This document shows positions 11,386-23,728 of a stretch of 64,000 nucleotides of DNA, in pieces. Every line of letters begins with the position of its first letter. Position 1 is the stretch's first letter. A program made the position numbers and the translations under genes. Origin of the DNA: Xylona heveae TC161 (Eukaryota; Ascomycota; Xylonomycetes; Xylonales; Xylonaceae); assembly GCF_001619985.1 (NCBI RefSeq), contig NW_017264193.1, positions 749,726-813,725 on the forward strand. The letters run 5' to 3'. The notes below the pieces were generated by a model. It saw only the letters and a program-made list of their open reading frames with translations. It had not been told where the DNA came from and made no database searches.

Positions 11386-12438
11386 ATGAGTGAACCTTCT
11401 GCCGATGATAATAATAACAATAATAACAATGATGATGCCCGACTGCTCGCGCGTCTCAATGCGCTAAAGCCTTCCCATGTGCAACTTACTTCCACACCAT
11501 CACTTGCCCGCGCTGGCGACTCATCATCATTCGATCTTTCTTCGCGGTTTCTCCGCCTCAGCAACAATGGCAGCACCAGCACTAGTGCTGCTGGTACTAG
11601 GCATGCTGGACAGCCTAATAAAGTGCCTGATGATTCTTTCAGCGGCAATCAAGGGTACGACCCAGAAGACGAACGCACGTTAGAAGAGCTTTTAGAAGAC
11701 CTGGGTCCCGAAGAGCAATGGCAGCTTGATCCTGCAGAGGAGAAGAATATACAAAATCTATTAACCGAAGCGGAAGCAGCATTGCCAAAAGCCGACGCCG
11801 AAGTAAGCAAGTATGATCAAGGAGCTGAGCATGAAGAGCCTGCGAATCAAACTGCAACGGACACAGGCAGGAGGACGTTACATATGCCGCCGCCCCCGCT
11901 GGATCCGCGTCATCCTACTGAAGACGAGGAGGCTGCGGAATATGTAGCAAAAGTATTTGCAGAACTTGAAACTGAAAAGGTCGATGAGGAAGCAGACACG
12001 GGAAACAACAACAATGACTCTGTATTGCCTGCGGCAGCTCGGACAGAAAGCAGTTGGAATAAGGGGGGCATTGAGCAGCCCAGTGAGAGAGACGAGTTTA
12101 TGAAGCTTCCGGTTGTTCCGACAGCACTTCCAGAAGCGCGGGATGATTTGGCTGCACGGTTGCAGTCCCTCGGTCTTCCTTCTGCGCCCAAATTTCATCC
12201 GGCGCAGAAGCCGCCCAAGATTTTAAAAAAGACCAATGCGCTACCACAGTACACGGATGAAGATATCGAAAGCTGGTGCGTCATATGCAATGAAGATGCT
12301 ACTATTCGATGCCTTGGCTGCGACGGAGACTTGTATTGCAAGAGCTGTTGGCAGGAGGGTCACTCTGGACCCGATGCAGGCTTTGACGAAAGACATCATA
12401 AATGGACAAAGTACGCGCGATCTCAAGGTTTTACATAG
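11386..12438 (+). CDS. ANCHR/ZFYVE19-like zinc-finger protein
   Basis: Single-exon gene, 350 residues. After an N-terminal Asn/Asp run it carries a low-complexity acidic region with [15 protein letters not shown] and a helix around [16 protein letters not shown]. The C-terminus, from about residue 297, is a compact Cys/His zinc finger: CVIC, then CLGC, then YCKSCW, then H...HH. It resembles the B-box-like finger of animal ANCHR (abscission/NoCut checkpoint regulator), whose fungal relatives share the acidic segments and a C-terminal finger. Family assignment is from that layout; a role in cytokinesis control is inferred. It converges on the LMBD1 gene with about 200 bp between stops. Confidence 0.7.
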   Translation: MSEPSADDNNNNNNNDDARLLARLNALKPSHVQLTSTPSLARAGDSSSFDLSSRFLRLSNNGSTSTSAAGTRHAGQPNKVPDDSFSGNQGYDPEDERTLEELLEDLGPEEQWQLDPAEEKNIQNLLTEAEAALPKADAEVSKYDQGAEHEEPANQTATDTGRRTLHMPPPPLDPRHPTEDEEAAEYVAKVFAELETEKVDEEADTGNNNNDSVLPAAARTESSWNKGGIEQPSERDEFMKLPVVPTALPEARDDLAARLQSLGLPSAPKFHPAQKPPKILKKTNALPQYTDEDIESWCVICNEDATIRCLGCDGDLYCKSCWQEGHSGPDAGFDERHHKWTKYARSQGFT

Positions 12439-12638
12439 CGTTTCAATTTATATTTGCAAGATTATACGACAAATTTCCTCGTGGAAGATATCAAAGCGGG
12501 CAGTATCGTGCAAATTTCAGAGGGAATAACGCTGGAATAACGGCAAAATACATGGAAAATGATGTGAATAGGCATTTTCGGGAATTCAGGGCAGGCAGAG
12601 CTGGTTCCCCTCTTCAGGTTCGCGGCATGCAATCCTCT

Positions 12639-14584
12639 TCAGTCGCTGTTCAAGTCGTCATGGTTGCTGGTTCCAGCGCCATTCGTCTGACCACCCGTCC
12701 TTCTCGCCCGGCCAGTGATGTCCTGCCAGGTAGCACCAAACCTTCTGGTGGTGCTCGCAAGAAGGCCTTCCTCCTCGTCCTCCTCTGCGTCTTGGTCGAG
12801 TTGTGCCTGGTTTATTTTGGGTGTGCGAATGAGAGCCGTGACGAATACAATCAAGAAAATCCCTGATAACATTACCGGTCAATTGAGGGGTTCGGATACG
12901 TGGACGAAGAAATCAATGAGAAAACTTACCTAAGAAAGCAAATTGGGCCCAGAAGTCGACGCCTCCAAAGAAAGGGAAGTTTAGGGTCATGCGATTGAGG
13001 AATGTGCTGACTACGCTTGGAGTGCAGACATCCTTCGCAGCAGGGTTGTCGGACACCTCTGAGCAGGGGCGTATCAGACTTCTGTGATTAGTACAATCGG
13101 GCTGCTCCCCCGGGTGCCTTGGTGCTTTGTCACAGAACGTCTGAGGGCCGAATGTGGCATACTGAGGTGCAACCATCATGACGAGAGAATAATTAATGGC
13201 CAAACCCATCAGGGTCAGCATGACAGTTGCCATAAGAAGCGCTTGGGGTGACGTATGGCCCTTTCGGATCTGAAAAATTGTAACCCACAAAAAGCGGATA
13301 CCGATGCTTGCAATGCCCACGACGGAGCTTGCAAAGAAGAAAAGAACCAGTAGCGCCACGATGATATAGTCCACTGGAAATACTTTCGAGGACTGGACAA
13401 AAATCCAGTTAATAGGCTGGAAAATGTTGATATGTCCCAAAACGTATCCGCAGTGGCGTTTGCATATGGAGTTTTTGGCCTTGTCGATGCCTGTAATGAG
13501 CATAGAAACCCAAACAATAACCGAGATCAGCACAAGCAGAACACCACCAAGTAGCTTTACCGGCCTGAAGACTGCTTCGAGCTTCACCCAGGCTCTGACC
13601 AGCCAGCTTCGTCCTTCACCGCTTGCTTCGGCAGCCAATCGCTCCCGTCGGACGAGCGTTCTCTCCTCACGGACCAAAGCTTCTAATTCTCTCCGATCTT
13701 TTGCATCGAGTCCATTTTGTCGCCCGGCATTACGGCCCTCCAACTGCCGTTGGCGCTCTCGATTTCGTTCTAGTTCTGAGGCTGTGTTTGCAGCCAGCGT
13801 GGGAGCTGATATTGACGGTGCAGATTTTATCAAGCTGATGGGAAGCAGTGCAGTACCGGCACCTGTATACAGGATATAGATAAACGTTCCAATGGTGATC
13901 AGAAGCCCGAGCGCAAAGGTCAGGGCGCGCTCCCCGTCTGTACCACGTTAGAAATCAACGGAAAATTAGCTCATGCGTCGATGGCCGTTAGAACTTACGG
14001 TTCTCTGCCAATAAGTTTTTGAAATAATCCAGGTCAAAATGCTCGCCCTTTCGATTTCTGGCCACTGGGACGAAAAACCCAACTAGGAAAAGGATGACGA
14101 CTAGTAGGATAAACGTTATGGTATATTTCAGCGCACCCCACAGTCTTTGTCCAAAGCTTTGATTGCCCTCCTCCGCCGCGACTTCATCGTATTCCTCATA
14201 CCAGAAGTACGTGAAAGGTACCACGATCAAGCAGAGTAGGGCATCTAGAGAATAAAGTGTATAGTAGACGATTTTCAGGGTGTAAACAATGTTATCAACC
14301 CTGTTTGGTGTCGCCCAGTCCTTCTTGTTGCCCCATTTTGAAGACGTAGTGGAAGATACTAACGCTATGTCGACCGGGAGCAGAAGAATCGTAGCTAACA
14401 ACGCGCTCAGTGTGAAGATGCATACGGTAGTTACTGATGCAGACCGATCCCTCGGGGTTTGGTAAATGAAAACAAAAATGGATGCGATTGCCATCAGAAG
14501 TACAACAGCAACTACATACGCGATCCAGATCAATGTGGTCTGTATGGCCGCCATATTGGACACAATTCGGCTTAGGCCTGCCAC
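12639..14584 (-). CDS. LMBD1-like probable lysosomal (vacuolar) cobalamin transporter
   Basis: Multi-pass membrane protein of the LMBR1-like family, annotated in Aspergillus genomes as probable lysosomal cobalamin transporter. Exons 14584-13999, 13937-12930, 12862-12639; introns 61 and 67 nt; 605 residues. Family hallmarks: N-terminal helix followed by [25 protein letters not shown], a central charged region with long helix ([27 protein letters not shown]), and C-terminal helices with [22 protein letters not shown]. The second in-frame Met at 14554 ([10 protein letters not shown]) may be the true start, because relatives begin just before this helix. The acidic C-terminal tail ([11 protein letters not shown]) includes a possible dileucine sorting signal. 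Transport of cobalamin in fungi is doubtful, since most fungi do not use B12, so the real substrate is unknown. Confidence 0.88.
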
Positions 14585-15081
14585 GGGTGTTAGATTGAGG
14601 AGGAGACACCTCTCACGGCGACGTCACAGCTACCCGAACGGAGCTGGATTAAGTAATCCTTGGTCTGAGCAGTGTAATGTATAATATCAAGCCTAGAAAA
14701 CAAATTGACAATTAGGTCGTAGTTTGGAAGGGTATTGCAGGACAACCCGCCGTAATTTCTCAAGGTGGCGCGTGAGGATTGCGGAAGCAGAGACCTTGGA
14801 TCTCGTGCAAGGCGCTGAAGCTAGAGGACCCTGGTTGCGTAGTGTAAACGAAGATCATCGTCATAACCAGTCACTTGATCTCCCTCGTGGTTACCCGGTT
14901 CCCTTCAAAGAGTGTACTTCGCGACTTCGCGTATTATGAATTTCTGGGTGCTGGGGCTCACTTCAGACGAAGAGTTTATATATGAAGCTTGCAGATTCCC
15001 CCGACACCAGCGCCAAGAAACCCATGTTGTAAGCAATACAACAATGCTTTCAGAAGGGCGCTGCTCCAATACCCAGTCGAT
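14585..15081. other. Divergent intergenic region between LMBD1 and CFT1
   Basis: About 500 bp serving as presumed promoter for both genes. No specific site recognised. Confidence 0.5.
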
Positions 15082-18000
15082 ATGCAGTGCTTCCATGAGC
15101 TTGTTCCTCCTACAGCGGTAACCAATGCGGTCACACTATCCTTCACCTCGCCGAACTCCAACAACCTAATTGTCGCCAAAAGCTCCCTCCTTCAAATCTT
15201 TTCGTTGAAGACAGTCACTACTGAAGTTGATCCGGACCGTGAAGGGCGGCAGCCAAACTATGACGATCCGCAGGTTGCTGGAAGACGGGAGTTTCAGGAC
15301 GAAAATGTCGAGACGTCTTTCATAGGCACGGACCTGGTGCTTCAACGTTCTGAACGATCTCAAACCACGAAATTGGTTCTTGTTTCCGAATACTCCCTCT
15401 TCGGAACTATAACTTCACTTGCGCGAGTGAAAATATTAAATTCAAAGGCGGGCGGCGACGCTTTACTCATAGCTTTCCGGGATGCCAAACTTAGTTTGGT
15501 CGAATGGGATCCCGAGCGCCATGGAATTTCAACTACATCAATTCATTATTATGAGAGCGAAGATATCTTACGGAGTCCTTGGGCGCCAGAACTTAGTCAA
15601 TGCCAGAGCTACATCACGGTGGACCCAAGCAGCAGGTGTGCGGTTTTAAAGTTCGGCATGCGTACTCTGGCAATACTTCCGTTCCATCAAGCTGGAGATG
15701 ACTTGGTAATGGATGATTATGATCCGGACCTCGATGGAGAACTGCCAGATGCACCAAAGCAGCCAGATGGGGAATCTTCGTCGCGGTCCACTCCATATGC
15801 ATCATCCTTTGTCTTGTCTCTCTCGTCTATACAGCCGCGCCTCGTGTATCCGATCCATCTGACTTTTCTTTATGAGTACCGCGAGCCTACATTTGGTATT
15901 CTTTCTTCTCAGGTCGCTCCGTCCGCGTCTCTTCTTTCTCAACGTCGGGATACTCTTTCCTATGGAGTTTATACTCTTGAACTCGAACAACGCCAGTCCA
16001 CTGAGCTTCTCTCTATCGGCGGTCTCCCATATGATTTGTTCAAGATTATTCCTCTTCCTCTTCCCGTAGGCGGATCACTACTTGTTGGTGGTAATGAATT
16101 GATACACGTTGATCAGTCCGGAAGGACCAACGGAGTCGCGGTCAACGAGTTTGCCAAGCAATGCTCGTCGTTCTCCATGGCCGACCAATCGAGTTTGGCT
16201 ATGAGACTTGAAAATTGTGCTATTGAACAGCTCGGGTCTGGAAACGGTGACATGCTGATCGTGCTAAATACGGGTGAGCTTGCTCTTCTTGACTTTGCAA
16301 TGGACGGTCGCGTCGTATCCGGTTTGTCAATTCGTCGCATAGCGGAGGAAAATGGGGGCAGTGTTTTGGAAGCTGGAGCGTCATGCACCGCCATTCTTGG
16401 CCGTGGTAAGCTCTTCATTGGTAGTGAGAATTCGGACTCGGTTATACTTGGCTGGTCGCGCAAGTCTCGTTTGCCAGCAAAACAAGACACCGACGCCAAT
16501 ATTCTCGCGGACGCTGAAGAGGATCTTGATTTGGATGACCTGGAAGACCATGATGATATATACTCTGCTGGTCCTCAAGACGCTAAGGATCGCTCCGAAA
16601 CCCTCAAAGACACTGATCGCAGTCAAGCTGGAGACTACCGCTTCAAGGTAAATGACTCCATAATGAATCTAGCGCCCATGAGAGAATTGGCATTAGGGCA
16701 GCCCGCTTTCCTACCTCGCAGCGAGGAGGAGCGTAATTCTAGGGGTGTCGTTGCAGATCTCGAGCTCGTGGTTCCTTCGGGTCGTGACAGAGCTGGAGGC
16801 ATATCGGTACTGAAGCACGAGGTAGACCCAAAGGTCATTGGTCGCTTTGAATTTCCTGAGGCTCAAGGCGTTTGGTCTGTAAGTGCGAAGAGGCCGCTTG
16901 CGAAAGGAATCATCCCTCAGTCTTCCAGCAAGGATCAGGCGGGGCAGAACGATGGTTATACTTTGGACAACGAATTTCACCGATTTATGATTGTCTCAAA
17001 AGCTCCTGCTTCTGAGGTAGTAGAGTCTGCAGTATATGCTTTGACGCCGACTGGATTTGAAGAAATCAAAGGAACAGAGTTTGACCCTGCCGCTGGCGGA
17101 ACGATTGACGTGGGGACTCTCGCAGGCGAGACTCGAGTGGTCCAAGTTCTCCCCGGTGAGCTTCGAAGTTATGATGGAGGTAAGTTTAATCAGGTTACTC
17201 AGTCGCGTACGATTTTACGCCCCCTTTTGCATCCAATATTTGGAAATATCATAAATGTTACACCCATTTATCTATTTGGCTTATGCGGGCATGCTGCTGG
17301 GTCCCTTCACTCAAAAGTTTTCTTTGTTTTCACTCTGGATGGCGGCAGCTATCGGAGGGTTTTCATTGTGTTCACATTACTTCATTTGTACTCCTATGTC
17401 TCGACCTACTTTGAGCAGAAAGTGGTTGTCAAGAGGTGCATCTCTTCAGGCTCCGCATCTTCGAAGCTAAGGCATGGCCGTTCACGGCTAAGACCAATGT
17501 CGCATAAGAAAAATATGATCACTCATCTTTTGTTTACTACGATCCTTTATTGCTCGTGCTTGTTTGTTGTCGTACCAGTCACAGCGTTCAACTTATGTCC
17601 GGGATGAAATGCTGACTTGATTACACAGAGCTTGGCCTTGCCCAGATTTTCCCTATGACTGATGATCTCACTGGTGCCGAGCCCAAGGCCGTAGGCACTA
17701 GCTTCGCAGACCCGTACCTTTTGGTAATACGGGACGACTCTAGTATTGTCGTACTCGAAGCGGACGATAGCGGTGATATCGATGAGGTCGAACGTGGAGA
17801 CTCAATACTAGCTACGAAGTGGCTATCCGGCTCATTGTACAAAGATCACTCAAAGGCCTTTCTTCCGCAGGCGGAGAATGGTAGTGGCTCTTCAAGCGAC
17901 GTCCTGTTATTTCTTCTGAGCGTGGATGGCGCCTTACAGGTCGGTCTTCTCCTCTCTTCGCCTGTATCTTTAGCCAGTATTGACCCATTAAATATTAGAT

Positions 18001-20371
18001 TTATAATCTGCCGAATCTCTCAAAGCCCATTTACGTTGCCGATAGCTTGAGCTTTCTTCCACCTATTCTATCGGCAGAGTATGCAGTCAAGCGCTCAACA
18101 GCTCGTGAGACTCTTATGGAAATAATGGTTACAGACTTGGGAGACCAGATTGCCAAATCACCATACATGATTGTAAGGTCACTCTCCTAAATATAATTGC
18201 TGTACTTACAATATTTAGCTTCGGACCGCCAATGACGATCTGGTAATTTACGAACCCTATAAATATTCTTCTTCGCAAACGCTTGGCGACTCCAACTCTG
18301 CTCTTCATTTTATCAAGATCCCAAATCAGCATTTTGCTCGAAGCCCTGCAGAGTCGGCTCAAGATGCTGCAAAAGGCCTAATGGAGCAAAGGGCCAATCC
18401 TTTGCGCACAGTTTCGAATATAGGTGGATATAGCGCAGTCTTTTTGCCCGGGAGTACACCCAGCTTCATCCTTAAGAGCGCGTGCAGTATGCCCAGGGTC
18501 ATAAAACTCCGAGGGAAAGCGGTTCGAGGGATGAGCGGTTTCCATACCGCTGGTTGCGAAAGAGGATGGGTCTACGTCGATATTGAGGTAATTGTTTCAA
18601 ACTCGACAAAACTCAATGGGATACTGAAATCTCCGTTATAGGGAATCGCTCGTGTCTCCCAGTTTCCTAACGGCTTTCAATTTGGCGAGACGGGCTGGGC
18701 CTCCCACAAGGTTACTCTCGGGGAGGAAGTACAAAGCCTGTGTTATCACGCGCCTATGGAGTCCTACGTTATTGGGACTACTGAAAAGGTGCCATATAAA
18801 CTACCCGATGATGACGATTTCCACCACGAGTGGAAGAAGGAAGGTGAGTCTCCTGAAATGGGAATGGGTAAAACTGTCTCTGAGCCTCATGCTGATTTAT
18901 TCAAGACACCAGTTTCCTTCCTGAAGTTCAACATGGGTTCATCAAAATCCTCAACCCCATAAATTACACCGTTGTCGACACGTAGGCTCATTTCAGATAT
19001 CAAAGGGCACTCGAGTTTGAATGCTGACTATTTATTCAGATACCCTCTTGATCATTCAGAAGTGCCACTTTGCATCAAAACATTGCATCTCGAAGTAAAC
19101 GAGACCACGCATGAGCGTCAGTTGCTGGTTGCCGTAGGCACAGCCATCATTCGAGGCGAGGATCTCTCGACTCGTGGTTGTATCTACATCTTTGAAATTA
19201 TCACCGTTGTTCCCGAACCTGGAAGGCCAGAGACAAATCGAAAGCTTAAGCTTGTGGTGAAAGAGGAAGTCAAGGGCGCTGTGACTGCTTTGTCCGAGAT
19301 TGGGTCGCAAGGATTTCTGCTCGCCGCACAGGGGCAGAAATGCATGGTTCGCGGATTAAAGGAGGACGGCAGTTTACTGCCTGTTGCTTTCATGGATATG
19401 CAATGCTATGTTTCCGTCGCCAAAGAACTGAAGGGCACCGGCCTCTGCGTTCTTGGAGACGCAGTCAAGGGAGTATGGTTTGTCGGATACTCGGTATGTG
19501 TTCTTTGTGATTGAAAGCAGTTTTTACTACTTTTGCCATCATAACATTCAAGCCGTATTCAAAGTATTGACTTCTTCTCATTTAATAGGAGGAGCCCTAT
19601 AAGATGACCCTCTTTGGAAAAGATACTACGCATCTTGAGGTCTTGACAGCCGATTTTCTCCCTGACGGGAATCAACTTTTTATTCTTGTAGCTGACGGAG
19701 ATTGCAACTTCCACATCCTTCAATTTGACCCAGAACGTATGTCTTTTCTTACCTCCCTCTCCTGAATTTTCCCCTCTCTTAGAGCTTCCCCTCCGTCACA
19801 CGTAATCTATTACCTCGTCAATGTAAAAGAGAAAAAAATGTGTTATTTCGCTGACATAGGCTATCTGAGGGACACAGATCCACGCTCACTTTCAGGACAA
19901 CGTCTGCTTCACCGCAGCGCTTTCCACATTGGACATTTACCTACTTCTCTTACGCTCCTGCCATCCAGCCTTCCATCCGCCTCCTCTCCCTCTGAGCCTG
20001 ACGACGACGCCATGGACGATGTCACCCCCGAGCACCCTGCGCAACAATTGCTCGTCACAACACAGTCTGGTGCCCTCGGCCTTATCACCCCTGTAACGGA
20101 AACTCAGTATCGCCGCTTATCTGCACTGCAGACGCAACTAACTAACGGCCTCGAACACGCTTGCGGATTAAATCCCCGGGCATATCGTGCCGTCAATACT
20201 CTAGCAGACCCGATCGCGGCTCGTTCCGTCCTGGACGGCTCGCTCCTTTCCCGGTTCTGGGAATTAGGCAGTCAGCGCCGACGCGAGATTTGCTCGAGGA
20301 TCGGCTGCGAGATGTGGGAGATTCGAGGCGATCTGGAGATTGTCTCTGGCGGTGGACTGAATTATCTGTAA
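15082..20371 (+). CDS. CFT1: CFT1, cleavage and polyadenylation factor subunit (CPSF160)
   Basis: Largest scaffold of the mRNA 3'-end processing complex; in yeast and human it forms the WD40 module that organises poly(A) signal recognition. Nine exons: 15082-17179, 17629-17939, 17999-18172, 18219-18587, 18642-18843, 18906-18981, 19040-19493, 19589-19736, 19860-20371; 1447 residues, normal for the family. The start is the ATG at 15082 ([17 protein letters not shown]), which matches the family N-terminus; the upstream in-frame Met at 14989 adds a non-homologous extension. CPSF_A-type blocks follow: [68 protein letters not shown] and the C-terminal [11 protein letters not shown]. Intron 1 is 449 nt, several times longer than the other seven (46-123 nt). 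An in-frame TAG at 18983 is removed by intron 18982-19039, joining VVDT to YPLDHSEVP. Confidence 0.95.
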
Positions 20372-21613
20372 CTGGAGCGCCTGCTTTTACTATCTTTGTT
20401 TCTACCTAAATTTCTTTCCCCTTTTTCCTAGAATCTTTTTTATTTTTATTTTTTTATTTTTTTCTTTTTTTACATTTCGTTCCGAAAAGGATTCCAGCTA
20501 TCCCCCCTTCAAAGCATCGTTTCGCTGTTCAAAGCGAACATAGCATCCAAACATCCAAAATGAATAATCTCATGAAACCGCCTTTCGAAACAACCTTGAT
20601 AACAGTATTGGACATGTTATCCCATCAGACGCACGCCGTACCTTGCATAGATTAAGATACTTCCCCTACCTCACGCTTGGCAAAAACCGCTCTAGAGCCA
20701 CTCGAGGCCCCTCTAGGTCCTTGGCATGTAAATTGTAATCTATTTGTGGTAATTTGCACTTTGCATGCCCTGGCATAGTCATTCACAGAACCATATTCCG
20801 TGCATACCTACCTACTTTATCTTAGTTCATCTAGCGGCAAATTCTAAATGTACCTCTATGTGATACTATAAACGCTATATATAACAGGGATGCATTCTTG
20901 TCATTGGCACTTGGCAGATAGCTAGATAACTCCCATCTGCTATCAAGTGGCTGGCTCTCGGTCAGTGTTAAGTTTACTAGTTTATCTGTAATGTCCGGGG
21001 CTGTGCCTGGAGCTGTATATGTATACAACTGATATTGGATTCGATTCCTAATGGGCGCTGGTCCAATGGTGGAGTTGGTTGTTAGTTACCCGTTTCTCCG
21101 GCTTTTGTCTGATAAGGGGCGTTATCGCTAACGTAGGGGTATGTATGATTCGGCAAGCGTGGCCGAGAGGATGTTATGGCCGACAATCAATCAAGCAGTC
21201 GATCAATCATCACTATCCTTGATTGATCGATTTCGTGGCTATCTCCTTTTCACCCATACCTGCAGTTTTGTCTTCGGCGAACTCTGAGAGGTTCAATCTT
21301 ACTGACAGGGTCCGTCATGTGACTTCTGAATCCCACACATTTGCTTGTCAAAGGACGACAACAAAGTAGAGTACGCATCTATACGACAAAATGTCACAGC
21401 CAGAATAATAATATCTGCTGATTTAATTCTAGTGGAATGTGAGGCAGTCTATATTTTGAAAAGCGCTAGAAATCTGTATGAAGTGTATAATTTATATGGT
21501 TTCATTTCCTTTTTCTTTTAAATCCAACGCAAGCAATCATCACAAGTGTAACTCGTCTCGTTTGTCAAATCGACTTGGGCTTCCCAGAATCCCAGGGCAT
21601 ATCCGCGTATATT
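20372..21613. other. Convergent intergenic region with one hairpin
   Basis: 1.24 kb between the CFT1 stop and the permease stop. It starts with a T-rich stretch (20430-20470) likely in the CFT1 3' UTR. An 11-bp inverted repeat is listed separately. No gene seen. Confidence 0.5.
21199..21230. repeat. 11-bp perfect inverted repeat
   Basis: Arms TCGATCAATCA (21199-21209) and TGATTGATCGA (21220-21230) with a 10-nt spacer, lying between convergent CFT1 and permease genes. A third ATCAATCA copy is just upstream at about 21186. Confidence 0.6.
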
Positions 21614-23728
21614 TTACCACAACTGCACATATGTCAAAAAGCGCCGCCACCTTGATAACCGAGAGTAGGTGTCAAGTTCGATCAGTTCTTCTGCACTTAA
21701 TTCGTGTCTGCCAGTAACGCAGTCGGCGGTCTTTGGATTCCGCAATGGCGTCCGATAGATCGCTTTGTGGATAGCGGTAAAGCCGAAAATGAGGAGGAGA
21801 CCGAAAATGTATTGGAAAAAGTTTGTAGCGTCGAAGCCGTCACCACCCTGTTCACAGAATGTCAGATAAGATGTCCAAAGTGGAAAAGGAATACGTTAAA
21901 TTAGGAGAAGAAGATGAGGGGACCATTCGACAAATACTTACCGGGTTAATACCAGCAATAAAACAGCAGGCAATCAGCAGTAGAGAAATGACGAAGAGCC
22001 AAGTGGGTGCCAGAGGCCACAATGAAGACTTCCAGGCGTAAGGCTGGGAGAAAAGATTGTCATTCTGCGCCTTCAAGGCTCGACGGAACTGCCAGGACGA
22101 AATGCTGATGACGATCCAGTTGACAAAGTAGCAAGCGCTGCTGATGGAAATCAACCAGGTGAAAGCTTTGGAACCGCCAGCTGTTCGTAAGTTCGCAAAT
22201 TGTTAGCAAGATATGCTTTCTTGTGTCTTGGTAAGAAATCGGGAATGCAGTGGTGCATTCAAGCTTCACTTACAGCTCAAGTTCATAAAGGTCAAAAGCA
22301 CAGCAACGGCGCAAGTGATCAGCAATGCCCATCGAGGCCGACCCGCGTCATCGACCTTGGCGAAGACCTCGGGAATAAGTCTTTTATGGGCCATGGTTCG
22401 AAGAATTCTAGATGAGAGATAGATGGACTCTGCTGAGATGGCCATGACACTAGCGATCATGGCAGCGTTCATTATATGCGGCAGGACCGGAATACCCGCG
22501 TCGTTCAAAGCAATGATGAATGGAGAGGCAGTTACTCCTGATCCACCCATAAGCCGATCGTCGTTTGAGGGTACGAGGAGCGTGATGAACATGACACAGA
22601 GCATATAGATGATATTGACGCGGAAGGGGACGAGTTTGGTTGCGTGGCCCAGAGAGAACCGAGGACTCTGAGCTTCTCCGCCCATAATACCGATAAAGAT
22701 TTGATCACCAACGGCCCAGGAGGCGAGAAGAGCGGCATGTGCAAACCCCTTCGAATGGTGTTAGCCAGTAATAGGGGTGCGTGAGCCTGCGAAGAAACGG
22801 AAAACGACATACAGTGAAACCATTTTTGAAAACAGGAAGATCCTTCCAATATTCACCATGGTGGACGTATCCCCTGGGACCAGCACCACATACCATGGCC
22901 AAGGACACGGTAATGATGATGAGAAGAAGTGTGATTTTGATTAAAGAGGTGACATATTCAAACCAGGCAAACGCCTTGTTTGGTAGAAGGAATAAGACCG
23001 AGTTAACTGCCAGAAAAATGGCCACTAAATGCAGGGGTTAGGTCAGTGAAAAGTGGGAACAGTCAAGCCCCAAATCGACATCCTTACAAGATGCTGCAAG
23101 TGGCAAATTACCACGTGCCCAGTACTGAATGAGCACGTTGAAGAATGTTGCCTCTGCGCCAACCGTTGCTATCCAGGCTGATTTGAATATGCCAGTCAGC
23201 CATGAGTCAATGAAGATCAGTTAAAAGAATTAAAATTCATACCGAGCCACTCTGCAAAGCCTGCTCCAAATGCCAAGGATGAATCCACCCAGCGCTCAGC
23301 GTAATCGATATAATTTCCCGGCGTGGGAAATGCAATGGTCATCTCAGACAAGGTCTGCAAAACAGCCCAGACCATTGAACAGACGAGTGCATACGCAATC
23401 ACCATGTTTCCTGGGCCGGCCAGCGACAGAGCTTGGCCCGTACCGATGAGAATACCGCTTCCAATGTTTGACCCGAGTGAAATAATCTTTGCATGGCTTG
23501 TTAGATCCAATCTGACTCACGGCTGATTGAATTCAAATAGGACTGGCAATTGAAAATATCAACAAAGCTGGCACTTTAACTCACATGGACATGCCGCGGC
23601 GAGAAGGAACGGTGGAATTGGCCGTTTCTATCTTCATTGTACTCAATTATCTCGGCCTCTTGAACATCCAACGGCTGCTGGAGCTCTATAGGCTCCTGCT
23701 TCTTGGGTAGGTCACCCTGAATGGACAT
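21614..23728 (-). CDS. Amino-acid permease (YAT/APC family)
   Basis: Second amino-acid permease of the window, clearly different in sequence from the one at 8.5-10.3 kb. Seven exons: 23728-23585, 23486-23243, 23177-23088, 23024-22813, 22748-22274, 22180-21942, 21847-21614; introns 63-98 nt; 545 residues, in frame throughout. Marks in order: LGSNIGSGILIGTGQALSLAGP (first helix and substrate motif, about 51-72), LSEMTIAFPTPGNYIDYAERW, EWLAWIATVGAEATFFNVLIQYW, ASWAVGDQIFIGIMGGEAQ, and HIMNAAMIASVMAISAESIYLSSR, ending with a hydrophilic tail. Roughly 12 membrane helices expected. The substrate is not predictable. It is divergent from a cupin gene and near a flavin monooxygenase, so it may serve the same small pathway. 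Several GATA-type sites lie in its upstream region. Confidence 0.92.

Noticed and set aside
18972-19514. Separate 180-codon ORF in the middle of CFT1
   Set aside because: It is CFT1 exon 7 read with unspliced intron 18982-19039 in front. Splicing restores the family sequence.
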